This document shows, one piece after another, positions 9,808 through 18,538 of a stretch of 64,000 nucleotides of DNA. The DNA is taken from contig JADKAA010000029.1 in NCBI GenBank assembly GCA_016715465.1, positions 1-64,000 of the forward strand, given 5' to 3'. Position numbers and translations under genes: made by a program. Each line of letters begins with the position of its first letter. The stretch's first letter is position 1. The stretch comes from Saprospiraceae bacterium (GTDB lineage: Bacteria; Bacteroidota; Bacteroidia; Chitinophagales; Saprospiraceae). Under the pieces are notes generated by a model. It was given only the letters and a program-made list of their open reading frames with translations, was not told the DNA's origin and did no database searches.

Positions 9808-10337
9808 TGATTTTCTGATAAATTGATATAACATCCTATGGCTGTTGTTTGTTTTGGTTCACAGTTTAGCCCATTACTCAGGCAAATGAGCATGGCTTCA
9901 AGATCATTTTGACTGGGTATTGTTTTTTTTCTGCCAACCCGGACATAACCGTCATCGATTCTGCCTTTATAATACACAAAACCTGTTTTTTCATTTACAA
10001 TCACAACCTCGGGTGTTACTTTGACATCCCATTTTTTACAAAGGTTTTTATAATGATCGGTTTTGTAAGGCAAAGCTAAACCATATTTATCCATGAAATC
10101 GCGAATGCCTTTTCCTTTTGACCTTTGGTTTGGAAATATCAGGTGAAAGTCAGCGTGTTGCCCATAATTTTCGTGCAGGGTTTGAATGAGTGGGGTGTAG
10201 GATTGACAAATTACACAGTCTTCCAACATGAAAAAATACACACCCAGGCTGTCACTGGCTTTAGCTCCCCAGGAAAGCATAAAAAAGAAGCCAAAATGCA
10301 TAAAAAGTATAAAAGATGAAATTTTAGTCATTGTCAT
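9804..10337 (-). CDS. Thioredoxin-like redoxin, exported
   Basis: 177 residues with a hydrophobic export signal (cleavage likely after GAKA) and a thioredoxin fold with the redox motif C-V-I-C (DCVICQSYTP), a cis-Pro segment VTPEVVIVN, and GRIDD near the end. The family is a thiol-disulfide or peroxiredoxin-like oxidoreductase acting outside the cytosol. Its last codons overlap the start of the cytochrome/copper monooxygenase by 4 bases. The two are joined in one polypeptide in some bacteria, as I recall, which supports a shared electron-transfer or copper/haem maturation role. It is preceded by AT-rich DNA and no clear terminator. An alternative start two codons downstream (10331) is possible. 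Confidence 0.75.
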   Translation of the reverse strand: MTMTKISSFILFMHFGFFFMLSWGAKASDSLGVYFFMLEDCVICQSYTPLIQTLHENYGQHADFHLIFPNQRSKGKGIRDFMDKYGLALPYKTDHYKNLCKKWDVKVTPEVVIVNEKTGFVYYKGRIDDGYVRVGRKKTIPSQNDLEAMLICLSNGLNCEPKQTTAIGCYINLSENQ

Positions 10338-10375
10338 TAGACCAAATATAAGCTGAATAGTTTAATGATCATGCA

Positions 10376-12430
10376 CTAATACTGAATTTGGGTATCCGTA
10401 TGGTAAAACAAAAAGCCTAAAACATCGGTGGCCTCCTTAATTTGTTTGTCGGTAGGCTTTCCGGCTCCATGCCCGGCACTGACCTCAATGCGGATCAGTA
10501 CGGGTTTATCTCCTTGCTGCGCAGCCTGAAGAGCGGCCGCAAATTTAAAACTGTGTGCAGGTACCACCCGGTCGTCATGGTCTGCTGTGGTAATGAGGGT
10601 GGCAGGGTAAGCCGTATGTCTTATATTATGGAGGGGTGAATAACTGAGCAGATGCCTAAACAAATAAGGGTCATCGCTTTTGCCATAATCTGCTGCCCAC
10701 GCCCATCCGATGGTAAACAAATGATACCTCAGCATGTCAAATACACCCACTGCCGGTAACGCAACTGCAAATAATTCCGGCCGTTGTGTCATGCATGCAC
10801 CCACAAGCAGTCCACCGTTTGATCCGCCCTGAATGGCAAGTTTTGAGGCCTGGGTGTATCGCTGCTCAATAAGGTACTCTGCTGCTGCTATGAAATCATC
10901 AAAGACATTTTGTTTCTTATCCAGTATGCCTGCCTTATGCCATGCTTTGCCAAACTCACCTCCTCCGCGTATATTGGCAACCGCATAAATCCCACCATTT
11001 TCCAGCAAGGGTAACCGGGATATGCTGAACGAAGGTGTAACCGAAATGTCAAATCCTCCATAGCCATATAAGAGGGTAACATGATTGCCGTCTTTTAGGG
11101 CATCGCGTTTCATCGTAATAAACATAGGGACGAGTGTACCATCTTTACTGGCGAACCATTCTTGTCTGGTTTCATAGCCACTGGTATCAAAATCCAACTT
11201 TGACGCACGGAACAAATCATACGTCAGTTCTTTGGCATTCAGGGCATAAATGGTGTTGGGCTGCGTAAACGATGTGAAGGTAAAAAAAGCCTGATCCTCC
11301 TCCTGCTTACCTGAAATTCCTGCCAATGTACCAATGCCGGGCATTACTATGTCCTGAATATATTTCCCTTCAATGGTAAATACGCTTAGCTTTGAACATG
11401 CATTATGCATATAAGTAACAAATAGTTTTCCACCTGTGATGGAAACGCCGGTAAGGGTATCCTCTAGCTGAGGTATCCACTCCTTCCAGTACTGCCTTTC
11501 AGGCTTGTGAACATCAATGGCCATGACCTTATACCTGGGTGCATCTTCATTGCATAGAAATAGAAGAATTCCTTCTCCAATATGCCCAATCAGGGAATAG
11601 TCATGTTCAAAATTATTTACCACAGCGACGATGACATCATAGCCCCGGTCCAGGTCAACCAGGCTCAATGTATTTCCGCTGCTGGATTGGGAAGTGCCAA
11701 TGAATAGATATTTTTCATCCTCAGTGACGACTGCATGAACATTTTGTTGCGCAAACTGCTCATCCGTGTAGATCAATTGATCATCCTCCTGTCTTTTACC
11801 AAGTTGATGGTAATACAGGGCATGAAATTCATTTGATTGAGAAAAGGCTGTTTCTTCAGCTGGTGAAGGATATCTGGAATAAAAAAATCCGTCTCCATGC
11901 CATGCAATACCCGAAAATTTTAGCCATTCCAACCTGTCTTCCAATAAGTCACCGGTTGTCATATCCATGACAAAAGCAGAACTCCAGTCTGACCCCGCCC
12001 TGTTGATCAAATAAGCCATATACCGTCCGTCCTTTGAAAAACCTAGGCCCCCCAGCGAAACCGTCCCATCATTTGAAAGGGTATTAGGGTCCAGGACCAC
12101 ACTGCCTTCAATGGCTGTATCTGAAGTTTTGTATAGGACACTCTGGTTTTGTAAGCCATCGTTTTTGAAATAATAATAAGTATTCCCCTCCTTGAATGGG
12201 CTTGAATACTTCTCATAATTCCAAAGATTTTCCAACCGCTCTTGCAGCGCTTTTCTGAATGGAATCTGGTCCAGATGGGCAAAGGTTACCTCATTCTGGG
12301 CACGAACCCATGATTCGGTTTCTGCGCTCCGGTCATCTTCAAGCCACCGGTATGGATCACTGAGTTGGGTGCCGTGATAATTGTCCATCACATGGTCCAT
12401 TCGGCTTTGAGGGTATTTAAATACAGACAT
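10376..12430 (-). CDS. Prolyl oligopeptidase family serine peptidase (S9A)
   Basis: 684 residues, normal for family S9A: an N-terminal seven-bladed propeller and a C-terminal alpha/beta-hydrolase. The catalytic triad is visible: Ser537 in GGSNGGLLVG, Asp about 619 in ADHDDRVVP, and His654 in GHGAGKP. No signal peptide (begins MSVFKYPQSRMDHV), so it is probably cytosolic and cleaves short peptides after proline. WLEDD near the N-terminus is also typical of the family. It is a separate transcription unit, about 137 bases from the proline dehydrogenase gene; the pair of proline-releasing peptidase and proline-oxidising enzyme makes metabolic sense, but co-regulation is not shown. Confidence 0.9.
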   Translation of the reverse strand: MSVFKYPQSRMDHVMDNYHGTQLSDPYRWLEDDRSAETESWVRAQNEVTFAHLDQIPFRKALQERLENLWNYEKYSSPFKEGNTYYYFKNDGLQNQSVLYKTSDTAIEGSVVLDPNTLSNDGTVSLGGLGFSKDGRYMAYLINRAGSDWSSAFVMDMTTGDLLEDRLEWLKFSGIAWHGDGFFYSRYPSPAEETAFSQSNEFHALYYHQLGKRQEDDQLIYTDEQFAQQNVHAVVTEDEKYLFIGTSQSSSGNTLSLVDLDRGYDVIVAVVNNFEHDYSLIGHIGEGILLFLCNEDAPRYKVMAIDVHKPERQYWKEWIPQLEDTLTGVSITGGKLFVTYMHNACSKLSVFTIEGKYIQDIVMPGIGTLAGISGKQEEDQAFFTFTSFTQPNTIYALNAKELTYDLFRASKLDFDTSGYETRQEWFASKDGTLVPMFITMKRDALKDGNHVTLLYGYGGFDISVTPSFSISRLPLLENGGIYAVANIRGGGEFGKAWHKAGILDKKQNVFDDFIAAAEYLIEQRYTQASKLAIQGGSNGGLLVGACMTQRPELFAVALPAVGVFDMLRYHLFTIGWAWAADYGKSDDPYLFRHLLSYSPLHNIRHTAYPATLITTADHDDRVVPAHSFKFAAALQAAQQGDKPVLIRIEVSAGHGAGKPTDKQIKEATDVLGFLFYHTDTQIQY

Positions 12431-12567
12431 ATGTTTACATTTTCAAATGGTATTCTATTGGATTTGAATTAAGCAATATACGAAGGTGAACAACAGGAGG
12501 TAACCCGAATGTTTCTTCAGGTATCTATGTACTTGGGGTTTGAGCGCCAGGCATTGAAATAAATCAA

Positions 12568-13758
12568 CTACAGTCCCCGACGTTTGATTTCCTGATGAAT
12601 AAATGATAGCTCCCGACCCATCTCACCCGTAATGGATGTGTTTTCTTCGGCCCTTCTTATAAGATAGGGTAGCACTTCTTTTACCGGTCCGTACACTACA
12701 TATTTAGCTACATTATAACCTGCCTTGGCAAGATTGAACGTGATGAAATCACTCATACCCTGAAGCTGACAGAAGTTGAGGTGAGGATGTGCTTTATCCA
12801 GTTTTTTGTCATGAATCAATTGTGCCAGATGCATATTACTTTCCATATTATGGGAAGCACAGCAGACGGATACGGTTTCATAATGCTCAACGCAAAACGT
12901 AAGTGCTGCATTAAAGTCTCTGTCTGTATCATTTTTATTAGTATGAATTAAGCAGGGATAGCCATGTTCTTCGGCTCTTTCTCTTTCTTTTTCCATGTAA
13001 GCGCCCCTTACCAGTTTTGCCCCCATGTAAAATGATTTTTGGCGCGAGGTCTCATAATCTTTTTTCAGATCTGCCAATTTATCCTTCCGGTATAGTTGGT
13101 AGGTATTGTAAACGATCACCCTTTCCTTATTGTAATATTCCATCATTTCCATGGCCAGCGCATCAATAGGGTCCTGAAGGCAAATCTCCTCTGCATCGAT
13201 GAAAACGCCCACTCCATGTTCCCTGGCCTTTTCGCAAATGGTGTCTATCCGCTTTACCAGGGCTTCGTATTTTGACTGCTGTGCTGCGTTCAGGGTTTCC
13301 TTTCGTTGCATGGCCTCCAATACCTCATTGTCTGCCAGGCCTGTAATTTTTGTGCTGATTACGGGAACAGAATTATTGCTGGCCGCCATTTCAATGGCTT
13401 TGATATTTTGCATCATGACAGCGTCAAATTCCTCCTCGGTACTTTTTGCCTCTGCCCCATAATCCAGGACCGTCAGCGTATGGTATTTATGAAGCTTGTC
13501 TATGGCTTTCTGACAATCCAAAAGTGTCTCACCACCACAGAATTGTTCATAAATGGTTTCCTTGATGAGGTATTCTGAAAAAGGAACCCGGAATTTTACA
13601 GACAACATGCTCAATGCACTACCTATCTTAACCAGGCTGGGATTATTCATTGCCCGGAACAATCGTTCTATTTTTTTTAATTCTGAATTCGTTTTATTTG
13701 AAAAGGCAATTTCCGTATTTCCAAAGTCCGGCAATTCTTTAGGTGATGGTTCTTCCAT
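12568..13758 (-). CDS. Proline dehydrogenase
   Basis: 396 residues, monofunctional FAD-dependent enzyme oxidising L-proline to pyrroline-5-carboxylate and passing electrons to quinone. The family fold is recognised by KLVRGAYMEKER (substrate Arg and Tyr) at about residue 250, FCQLQGMSD, YGPVKEVLPYLIRRAEEN near the C-terminus and the flavin-binding barrel strands. The long N-terminal part and an insert are typical of the Bacteroidota version. It lies 8 bases after aroE in a ridA-aroE-PRODH run on the minus strand. Confidence 0.9.
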   Translation of the reverse strand: MEEPSPKELPDFGNTEIAFSNKTNSELKKIERLFRAMNNPSLVKIGSALSMLSVKFRVPFSEYLIKETIYEQFCGGETLLDCQKAIDKLHKYHTLTVLDYGAEAKSTEEEFDAVMMQNIKAIEMAASNNSVPVISTKITGLADNEVLEAMQRKETLNAAQQSKYEALVKRIDTICEKAREHGVGVFIDAEEICLQDPIDALAMEMMEYYNKERVIVYNTYQLYRKDKLADLKKDYETSRQKSFYMGAKLVRGAYMEKERERAEEHGYPCLIHTNKNDTDRDFNAALTFCVEHYETVSVCCASHNMESNMHLAQLIHDKKLDKAHPHLNFCQLQGMSDFITFNLAKAGYNVAKYVVYGPVKEVLPYLIRRAEENTSITGEMGRELSFIHQEIKRRGL

Positions 13759-13766
13759 GGATTGTT

Positions 13767-14498
13767 TTATATTTTTCTATTCCATATTTTCCAGGATTCT
13801 TCGGCTTGCAATACCAGCATTTCATAGCCATTCTGGATATGGGCACCTTGTTTGGCACCCAATGTCAAAAATAAGGTTTTTTCGGGATTATAGACTACAT
13901 CAAATAAAAAATGTTCGTCATGGATACCCTCATAGGGGATTTCTGGTTTTTCATCGGTATGTGGAAACATACCTAGTGATGTGGCATTGATAATCAATCG
14001 GTTATTGGAAATGTCGGATTCAGTTAACTGTTGATACGATTTTCCCCGTAGCTTGCGGCTTATGACTTCATAATTTATGTTTAACATTGTTAAGGCATAT
14101 CCAATGGCCTTAGATGCCCCGCCATCTCCGAGGACCAGTGCAGATGGTCTTTCATCGCCCAACAATGATTTTAAACTCAGTAAAAATCCAAGCCAATCTG
14201 TATTATACCCGGTATAACCGGAACCTTCTCTGGAAATACAATTCACAGCACCAATTTCCAAAGCCGCCGGGTCCATTTTATCTAAATAGGGAATCACCGC
14301 CTCCTTGTATGGAAGGGTGACATTCAACCCATCAATTTGATCCTCAAACAGTTTGTTGATTTCTACAATATGCGCCAATTCATAGGCTTCATATCGGGCA
14401 TCCGATATGCCTTCTTTCCTAAATTTAGCATCAAAATAAGCAGGTGAAAAACTATGCACGAGCGATTTTCCAATCAATCCAAAACGGCGTTTTTTCAT
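13767..14498 (-). CDS. aroE: Shikimate dehydrogenase
   Basis: 243 residues; NADP-dependent reduction of 3-dehydroshikimate in the aromatic amino acid pathway. Seen: substrate site SLVHSFSP, NVTLPYKEAVIPYLD (catalytic Lys), the nucleotide-binding LGDGGASKAIGYAL (G-x-G-x-x-x-A), NATSLGM, and DVVYNPEKTLFL. Its ATG overlaps the ridA stop as ATGA, so the two are translationally coupled. Length and motif order are normal. Confidence 0.93.
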   Translation of the reverse strand: MKKRRFGLIGKSLVHSFSPAYFDAKFRKEGISDARYEAYELAHIVEINKLFEDQIDGLNVTLPYKEAVIPYLDKMDPAALEIGAVNCISREGSGYTGYNTDWLGFLLSLKSLLGDERPSALVLGDGGASKAIGYALTMLNINYEVISRKLRGKSYQQLTESDISNNRLIINATSLGMFPHTDEKPEIPYEGIHDEHFLFDVVYNPEKTLFLTLGAKQGAHIQNGYEMLVLQAEESWKIWNRKI

Positions 14499-14875
14499 TT
14501 AACTGCAATGCAGCTGATTTCAATGTTTACATACTTAGGTAGGGTGGCAACCTGGACCAATTCCCTGGCAGGAGCATTATCTTCTTTAAAATACTGTGCA
14601 TAAACGGCATTGATTCTGCTGAACATGTCCATATCCATTACAAAAACCGAACACTTGACTACATCTTCAAAGGTCATTTCCGCTTCCTTAAGTATGGCAC
14701 CCAGGTTTTTCAGTACCTGATGGGTTTCTGTTTCAATATCGTCTGTGACGATGACTCCGGTTTCCGGAACAATCGCAATCTGTCCTGAAACATAAAGCGT
14801 ATTGCCTGCTTTAATGGCCTGATTGTATGGTCCAACGGGTGCCGGTGCATTTTTACTGTTGATGATGACTTTCAT
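14495..14875 (-). CDS. ridA: RidA family 2-iminobutanoate/2-iminopropanoate deaminase
   Basis: 126 residues; hydrolyses reactive enamine/imine by-products of PLP enzymes to 2-oxo acids. Family signatures: APAPVGPYNQAIKAGN near the start, YVSGQI, the conserved catalytic Arg in NAPARELVQVATLP, and the terminal IEISCIAV. The ATG at 14875 (MKVIINSKNA) is chosen over an in-frame extension because it gives the standard N-terminus. First gene of the ridA-aroE-PRODH run and divergent from the rRNA methylase gene 62 bases away. Confidence 0.93.
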   Translation of the reverse strand: MKVIINSKNAPAPVGPYNQAIKAGNTLYVSGQIAIVPETGVIVTDDIETETHQVLKNLGAILKEAEMTFEDVVKCSVFVMDMDMFSRINAVYAQYFKEDNAPARELVQVATLPKYVNIEISCIAVK

Positions 14876-14937
14876 GGTGTTTTTTACTTTTACCTTGCAA
14901 ATATGAACCATATTTGCGAAAATTAATAATATTCTGA

Positions 14938-16311
14938 ATGGAGCTTCCAGATGAATTTGTCAAAAATATTAAAAGTGAATTTCCCGATGAGGCTGATGTT
15001 TTACTGGATGCCATTGCACTTACATCCAGTCCCGTAAGCATCCGGTATAATCGGGCTAAGTATAAATTTGCTCCTAATGAAAAATCAGCCGTTGCCTGGT
15101 GCCCTCATGGACAATATCTGGACAACAGACCCTCCTTTACCTTGGATCCTGCTTTCCATGCGGGTGAATTTTACGTACAGGAAGCCTCCTCAATGATACT
15201 GTGGCATGTGTTGTCTCAATTGTCAATGCCAGATGATCCCGTAATACTGGATTTATGTGCAGCTCCTGGAGGTAAATCTACCCTTGTCCTCGACTTCCTG
15301 GCAGGAAGTGGCCTGCTGGTATGCAATGAGACCATAAAGTCAAGAGTAAAGATGCTCGAGGAAAACGTAATCAAATGGGGTTATACAAATGTAGCTGTTA
15401 CCAATGATGATCCGGCTGCTTTTACTTCATTGCATGGTGTATTTGACCTGGTTCTCATCGATGCTCCCTGTTCTGGAGAAGGCATGTTCCGCAAAGATCC
15501 CGAATCTGTAAAGGAATGGTCACCGGAAAACGTGGAAATGTGCAGCCTTCGCCAACAGCGAATTGTGGAACAGGTACTGCCTGCACTAAAGGAAAACGGC
15601 TTCATAATTTATTCAACCTGTACATATAACCATACCGAAAACCTGAATAATGTGGCCCTGATGGCCCAAAAACATCAGTTGTCTTCAGTGGATATAAACA
15701 TGGCGGATGACTGGAATATACTTCGGCTTGAAAAAGACGGCATGCTCGGCTTTCAACTTTTGCCACACAAACAGCAAGGTGAAGGTTTCTTTTTTTCAGT
15801 TCTTAAAAAAAATACTAATAACCAACCACCAGTACGCCCCGAAAAATTTAAATGGAAAGGACTTAAACACCTTACAAACAACGAAGCAGCTCACATAAAA
15901 CCATGGATTGATCCCAATAGTGGTCTTGAGCTAATGGTCCATGAGAATGGTGCAGTTTATGCCTTTCCTTCCCAAATTGCGATTTGGCTGCCACTATTTA
16001 TGCAGTCATTGCACGTGAGGTATTCCGGACTGAAGGCAGGTTCATTGAATAAGTCTGTTTTTATTCCGGACCATGCATTGGCCTTATCTTTATCGCATCA
16101 CCCCCAAATTTCCATCTTTGAGGTGGATAAAAATACAGCACTTGCCTTCCTCAATAAAACTTTGCAATCACTTGATAAGGCTCCCAAGTCCTGGTTACTG
16201 ATTACTTACCATGGACTTACCCTGGGATGGGTCAAAAACCTTGGTAACCGCATTAATAACTATTTCCCCACAGAGCTAAGGATTCGTATGAAAATAGATC
16301 TGCCTGACTGA
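14938..16311 (+). CDS. rsmF: 16S rRNA (cytosine-C5) methyltransferase, RsmF-like
   Basis: 457 residues; SAM-dependent m5C methylation of rRNA. Nol1/Nop2/Sun family motifs: DLCAAPGGKST (motif I), DAPCSGEGMFRKDP (Cys releasing the product) and STCTYNHTEN (catalytic nucleophile Cys). A C-terminal extension after about residue 300 (beginning near KFKWKGLKHLT) resembles the RsmF PUA-like RNA-binding region. The RsmF assignment rests on this length and tail; RsmB lacks it. Starts 62 bases from the divergent ridA gene. Confidence 0.85.
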   Translation: MELPDEFVKNIKSEFPDEADVLLDAIALTSSPVSIRYNRAKYKFAPNEKSAVAWCPHGQYLDNRPSFTLDPAFHAGEFYVQEASSMILWHVLSQLSMPDDPVILDLCAAPGGKSTLVLDFLAGSGLLVCNETIKSRVKMLEENVIKWGYTNVAVTNDDPAAFTSLHGVFDLVLIDAPCSGEGMFRKDPESVKEWSPENVEMCSLRQQRIVEQVLPALKENGFIIYSTCTYNHTENLNNVALMAQKHQLSSVDINMADDWNILRLEKDGMLGFQLLPHKQQGEGFFFSVLKKNTNNQPPVRPEKFKWKGLKHLTNNEAAHIKPWIDPNSGLELMVHENGAVYAFPSQIAIWLPLFMQSLHVRYSGLKAGSLNKSVFIPDHALALSLSHHPQISIFEVDKNTALAFLNKTLQSLDKAPKSWLLITYHGLTLGWVKNLGNRINNYFPTELRIRMKIDLPD

Positions 16312-16452
16312 CCACTACCTCTTTGTGACCGTAATCATAGCGGGTATTGACCCAACTCATATCCTAACTAGTACTTCCTGAGGAACTTTACCCATGATAC
16401 TGCTTGATTTGGAAGCATATGGGTTTTTACTTCAAAACGGAATATTTTATTT

Positions 16453-16830
16453 GTGAAGGAGGAATATATTGAACTAATACGGCACGCAACTTCGCTCATT
16501 GAAAAAGCGAAAGCAGAGAGCAACCGGGCCGAAGAAGATGCCGTGGCTCAGCAGATTGAAGCTTATGCATTGGCTGCCATTAAATATTTATTTAAGGCAT
16601 TTCTTATTCAAAATGGATTCGAACCCAAAGATGGACTATCGCTAAATGCTTATTATAGTGATTGCCTTTTGATTGACGACCGGTTTCAAAGTGTAAATCC
16701 CGATGACATTAGTGCGATTGAGTTAGCAAAAACCAATTTGGTCTATACAAGTATAGGGGAGGCGAACAAAACATTAGAATTAGCCACCCATATACAGGCG
16801 GTGGTTACCTCCGAATCTCCCTTTCACTGA
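16453..16830 (+). CDS. Small all-helical protein, HEPN-like (tentative)
   Basis: 125 residues, GTG start at 16453 (no in-frame ATG nearby). Mostly helical with an A-x-A-AIKYLFKAFLIQNGF stretch that looks like the second helix of HEPN domains, then a Tyr/Asp-rich segment and a third helix. The catalytic R-x4-6-H motif of RNase HEPN toxins is not present, and no nucleotidyltransferase or antitoxin neighbour is seen, so a toxin role is not supported. Stands alone between the rRNA methylase and the PFOR operon. Confidence 0.55.
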   Translation: MKEEYIELIRHATSLIEKAKAESNRAEEDAVAQQIEAYALAAIKYLFKAFLIQNGFEPKDGLSLNAYYSDCLLIDDRFQSVNPDDISAIELAKTNLVYTSIGEANKTLELATHIQAVVTSESPFH

Positions 16831-16874
16831 CATACTTTTATGATAAAGGGTATTAACCATAATAAAATCTATAC

Positions 16875-18500
16875 ATGACACATCGACACCATGACCTTAC
16901 CCTCCATCCCGATCTCACTTCGCATGCAGAAGGTACTGGCCCAAAAAGAAACAGGAAACCGGTATATACCGATTTTTTACCCCCTTGTAATCATGCTTGT
17001 CCTGCAGGAGAAAACATACAGGCATGGCTGTCATTCGTGCAAAACAGTGAGTATGAAATGGCATGGCGGAAACTCACGGAGGACAATCCTTTGCCGGCCA
17101 TTCATGGACGTGTATGTTATCACCCCTGTGAGTCGGGATGTAACAGATCGTTTGTCGACAATCCGGTGAGCATTCACGCCATAGAAAGATATTTGGGTGA
17201 CCAGGCGATAGAAAATGGCTGGCAATTCACAAAAGAGGTTGCTGACTCAGGTAAAAGAATTATGGTCATTGGAGCTGGTCCCAGCGGCTTATCGGCAGCG
17301 TACCATCTGAGAAGATTGGGACACGAAGTCGAAATCTTCGAAGCAGGTCCTCTGCCGGGGGGCATGATGCATTTTGGCATTCCTGCCTATCGACTGCCAA
17401 GAAATATTTTAATGTCAGAAATTCAAAGAATTGAAAACTTTGGCGTTAAGATTCACTTAAACCACAAGATAAGCAATGTGGAGCTGGAAAAACAAAATGG
17501 AAATTTTGATGCGGTTTTTGTAGCGGTAGGTGCCCATATTGGTAAAAAAGCAGAAATACCAGCGAGGGATGCAGCACAAATTTTGGATGCCGTAGGATTT
17601 ATGCGGGATGTCGAGCTGGGGAACGCCCCAAAACTGGGCCGAAGGGTAGTTGTGTATGGTGGAGGAAATACCGCCATGGATGCAGCCAGAATGGCGAAAA
17701 GACTAGGCGCTGAAGAAGCAATGATTATTTACCGCAGAGACAGGGAACATATGCCTGCCCATGATTTCGAAGCCGATGAGGCATTGGGAGAAGGCGTAAA
17801 AATTCATTGGTTGCGCACCATCAAACACATCGACCAAAATGCTTTTACGGTCGAGGTTATGAAAATTGTCGAAGGAAAACCTGTGCCTACAGGGGAATAT
17901 GAAACCATAGAAGCGGACGATCTGATTTTGGCTCTGGGTCAGGATACAGATACCTCCTTTTTAAAAAATATAAATGGTTTGCAATTTAAGGAAGATGGCA
18001 CCGTCATGGTTGCACCGGATATGATGACAGGCTGCCCCGGTATCTTTGCCGGTGGAGATATGGTGCCGGGAGAACGAAGTGTAACCATCGCAGTAGGTCA
18101 TGGTAAAAAAGCAGCCAGATTCATCAACGCCTACCTCATCAATAAGCCTTATTCAGTTCCGGAAAAACACCCGATTGTGGGTTTTGAGTTTTTAAATGTA
18201 TGGTATCAGACAGAAGCACCTGCGCAGGCACAAAGCCATCTTCCTTTGCAGGAAGCAGGTAAAGACTTTTCAGAAATTGTAGCCGGATATAACGAAGAGC
18301 AGGCAGTTTATGAAGCAGGCAGGTGTTTTTCCTGTGGAAATTGTTTTGAATGTGATGGCTGTTATGGCGCATGTCCTGAAGGGGCCATCATCAAACTGGG
18401 ACCAGGTAAACGTTACTTGTTTAATTACGATTTATGTACCGGTTGTGCAGTATGTGCCGAGCAATGCCCATGCCATGCCATAGACATGCATGCAGAATAA
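16875..18500 (+). CDS. GltD-like FAD/NAD(P) oxidoreductase with C-terminal 2[4Fe-4S] ferredoxin domain
   Basis: 541 residues. Order: an N-terminal Fe-S domain (CNHACPAGENIQ ... GRVCYHPCESGCNR) as in glutamate synthase small subunit and dihydropyrimidine dehydrogenase; an FAD Rossmann motif VIGAGPSGLSAAYHL; a second, NAD(P)-binding motif VYGGGNTAMDAARMAKRLG; then a ferredoxin tail with CFSCGNCFECDGCYGACP and CTGCAVCAEQCP. No glutamate synthase large subunit is adjacent; the next gene is pyruvate:ferredoxin oxidoreductase, 38 bases on. Likely moves electrons between reduced ferredoxin and NAD(P)H. Which nucleotide is used, and whether a large partner subunit exists, is not decidable here. Confidence 0.85.
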   Translation: MTHRHHDLTLHPDLTSHAEGTGPKRNRKPVYTDFLPPCNHACPAGENIQAWLSFVQNSEYEMAWRKLTEDNPLPAIHGRVCYHPCESGCNRSFVDNPVSIHAIERYLGDQAIENGWQFTKEVADSGKRIMVIGAGPSGLSAAYHLRRLGHEVEIFEAGPLPGGMMHFGIPAYRLPRNILMSEIQRIENFGVKIHLNHKISNVELEKQNGNFDAVFVAVGAHIGKKAEIPARDAAQILDAVGFMRDVELGNAPKLGRRVVVYGGGNTAMDAARMAKRLGAEEAMIIYRRDREHMPAHDFEADEALGEGVKIHWLRTIKHIDQNAFTVEVMKIVEGKPVPTGEYETIEADDLILALGQDTDTSFLKNINGLQFKEDGTVMVAPDMMTGCPGIFAGGDMVPGERSVTIAVGHGKKAARFINAYLINKPYSVPEKHPIVGFEFLNVWYQTEAPAQAQSHLPLQEAGKDFSEIVAGYNEEQAVYEAGRCFSCGNCFECDGCYGACPEGAIIKLGPGKRYLFNYDLCTGCAVCAEQCPCHAIDMHAE

Positions 18501-18538
18501 AATTTCTGTGTGGTTTTCAACTTTAAAATCAATCTTCA

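Noticed and set aside
16453..16830. HEPN toxin of a toxin-antitoxin pair
   Set aside because: No R-x4-6-H motif and no adjacent antitoxin or nucleotidyltransferase.
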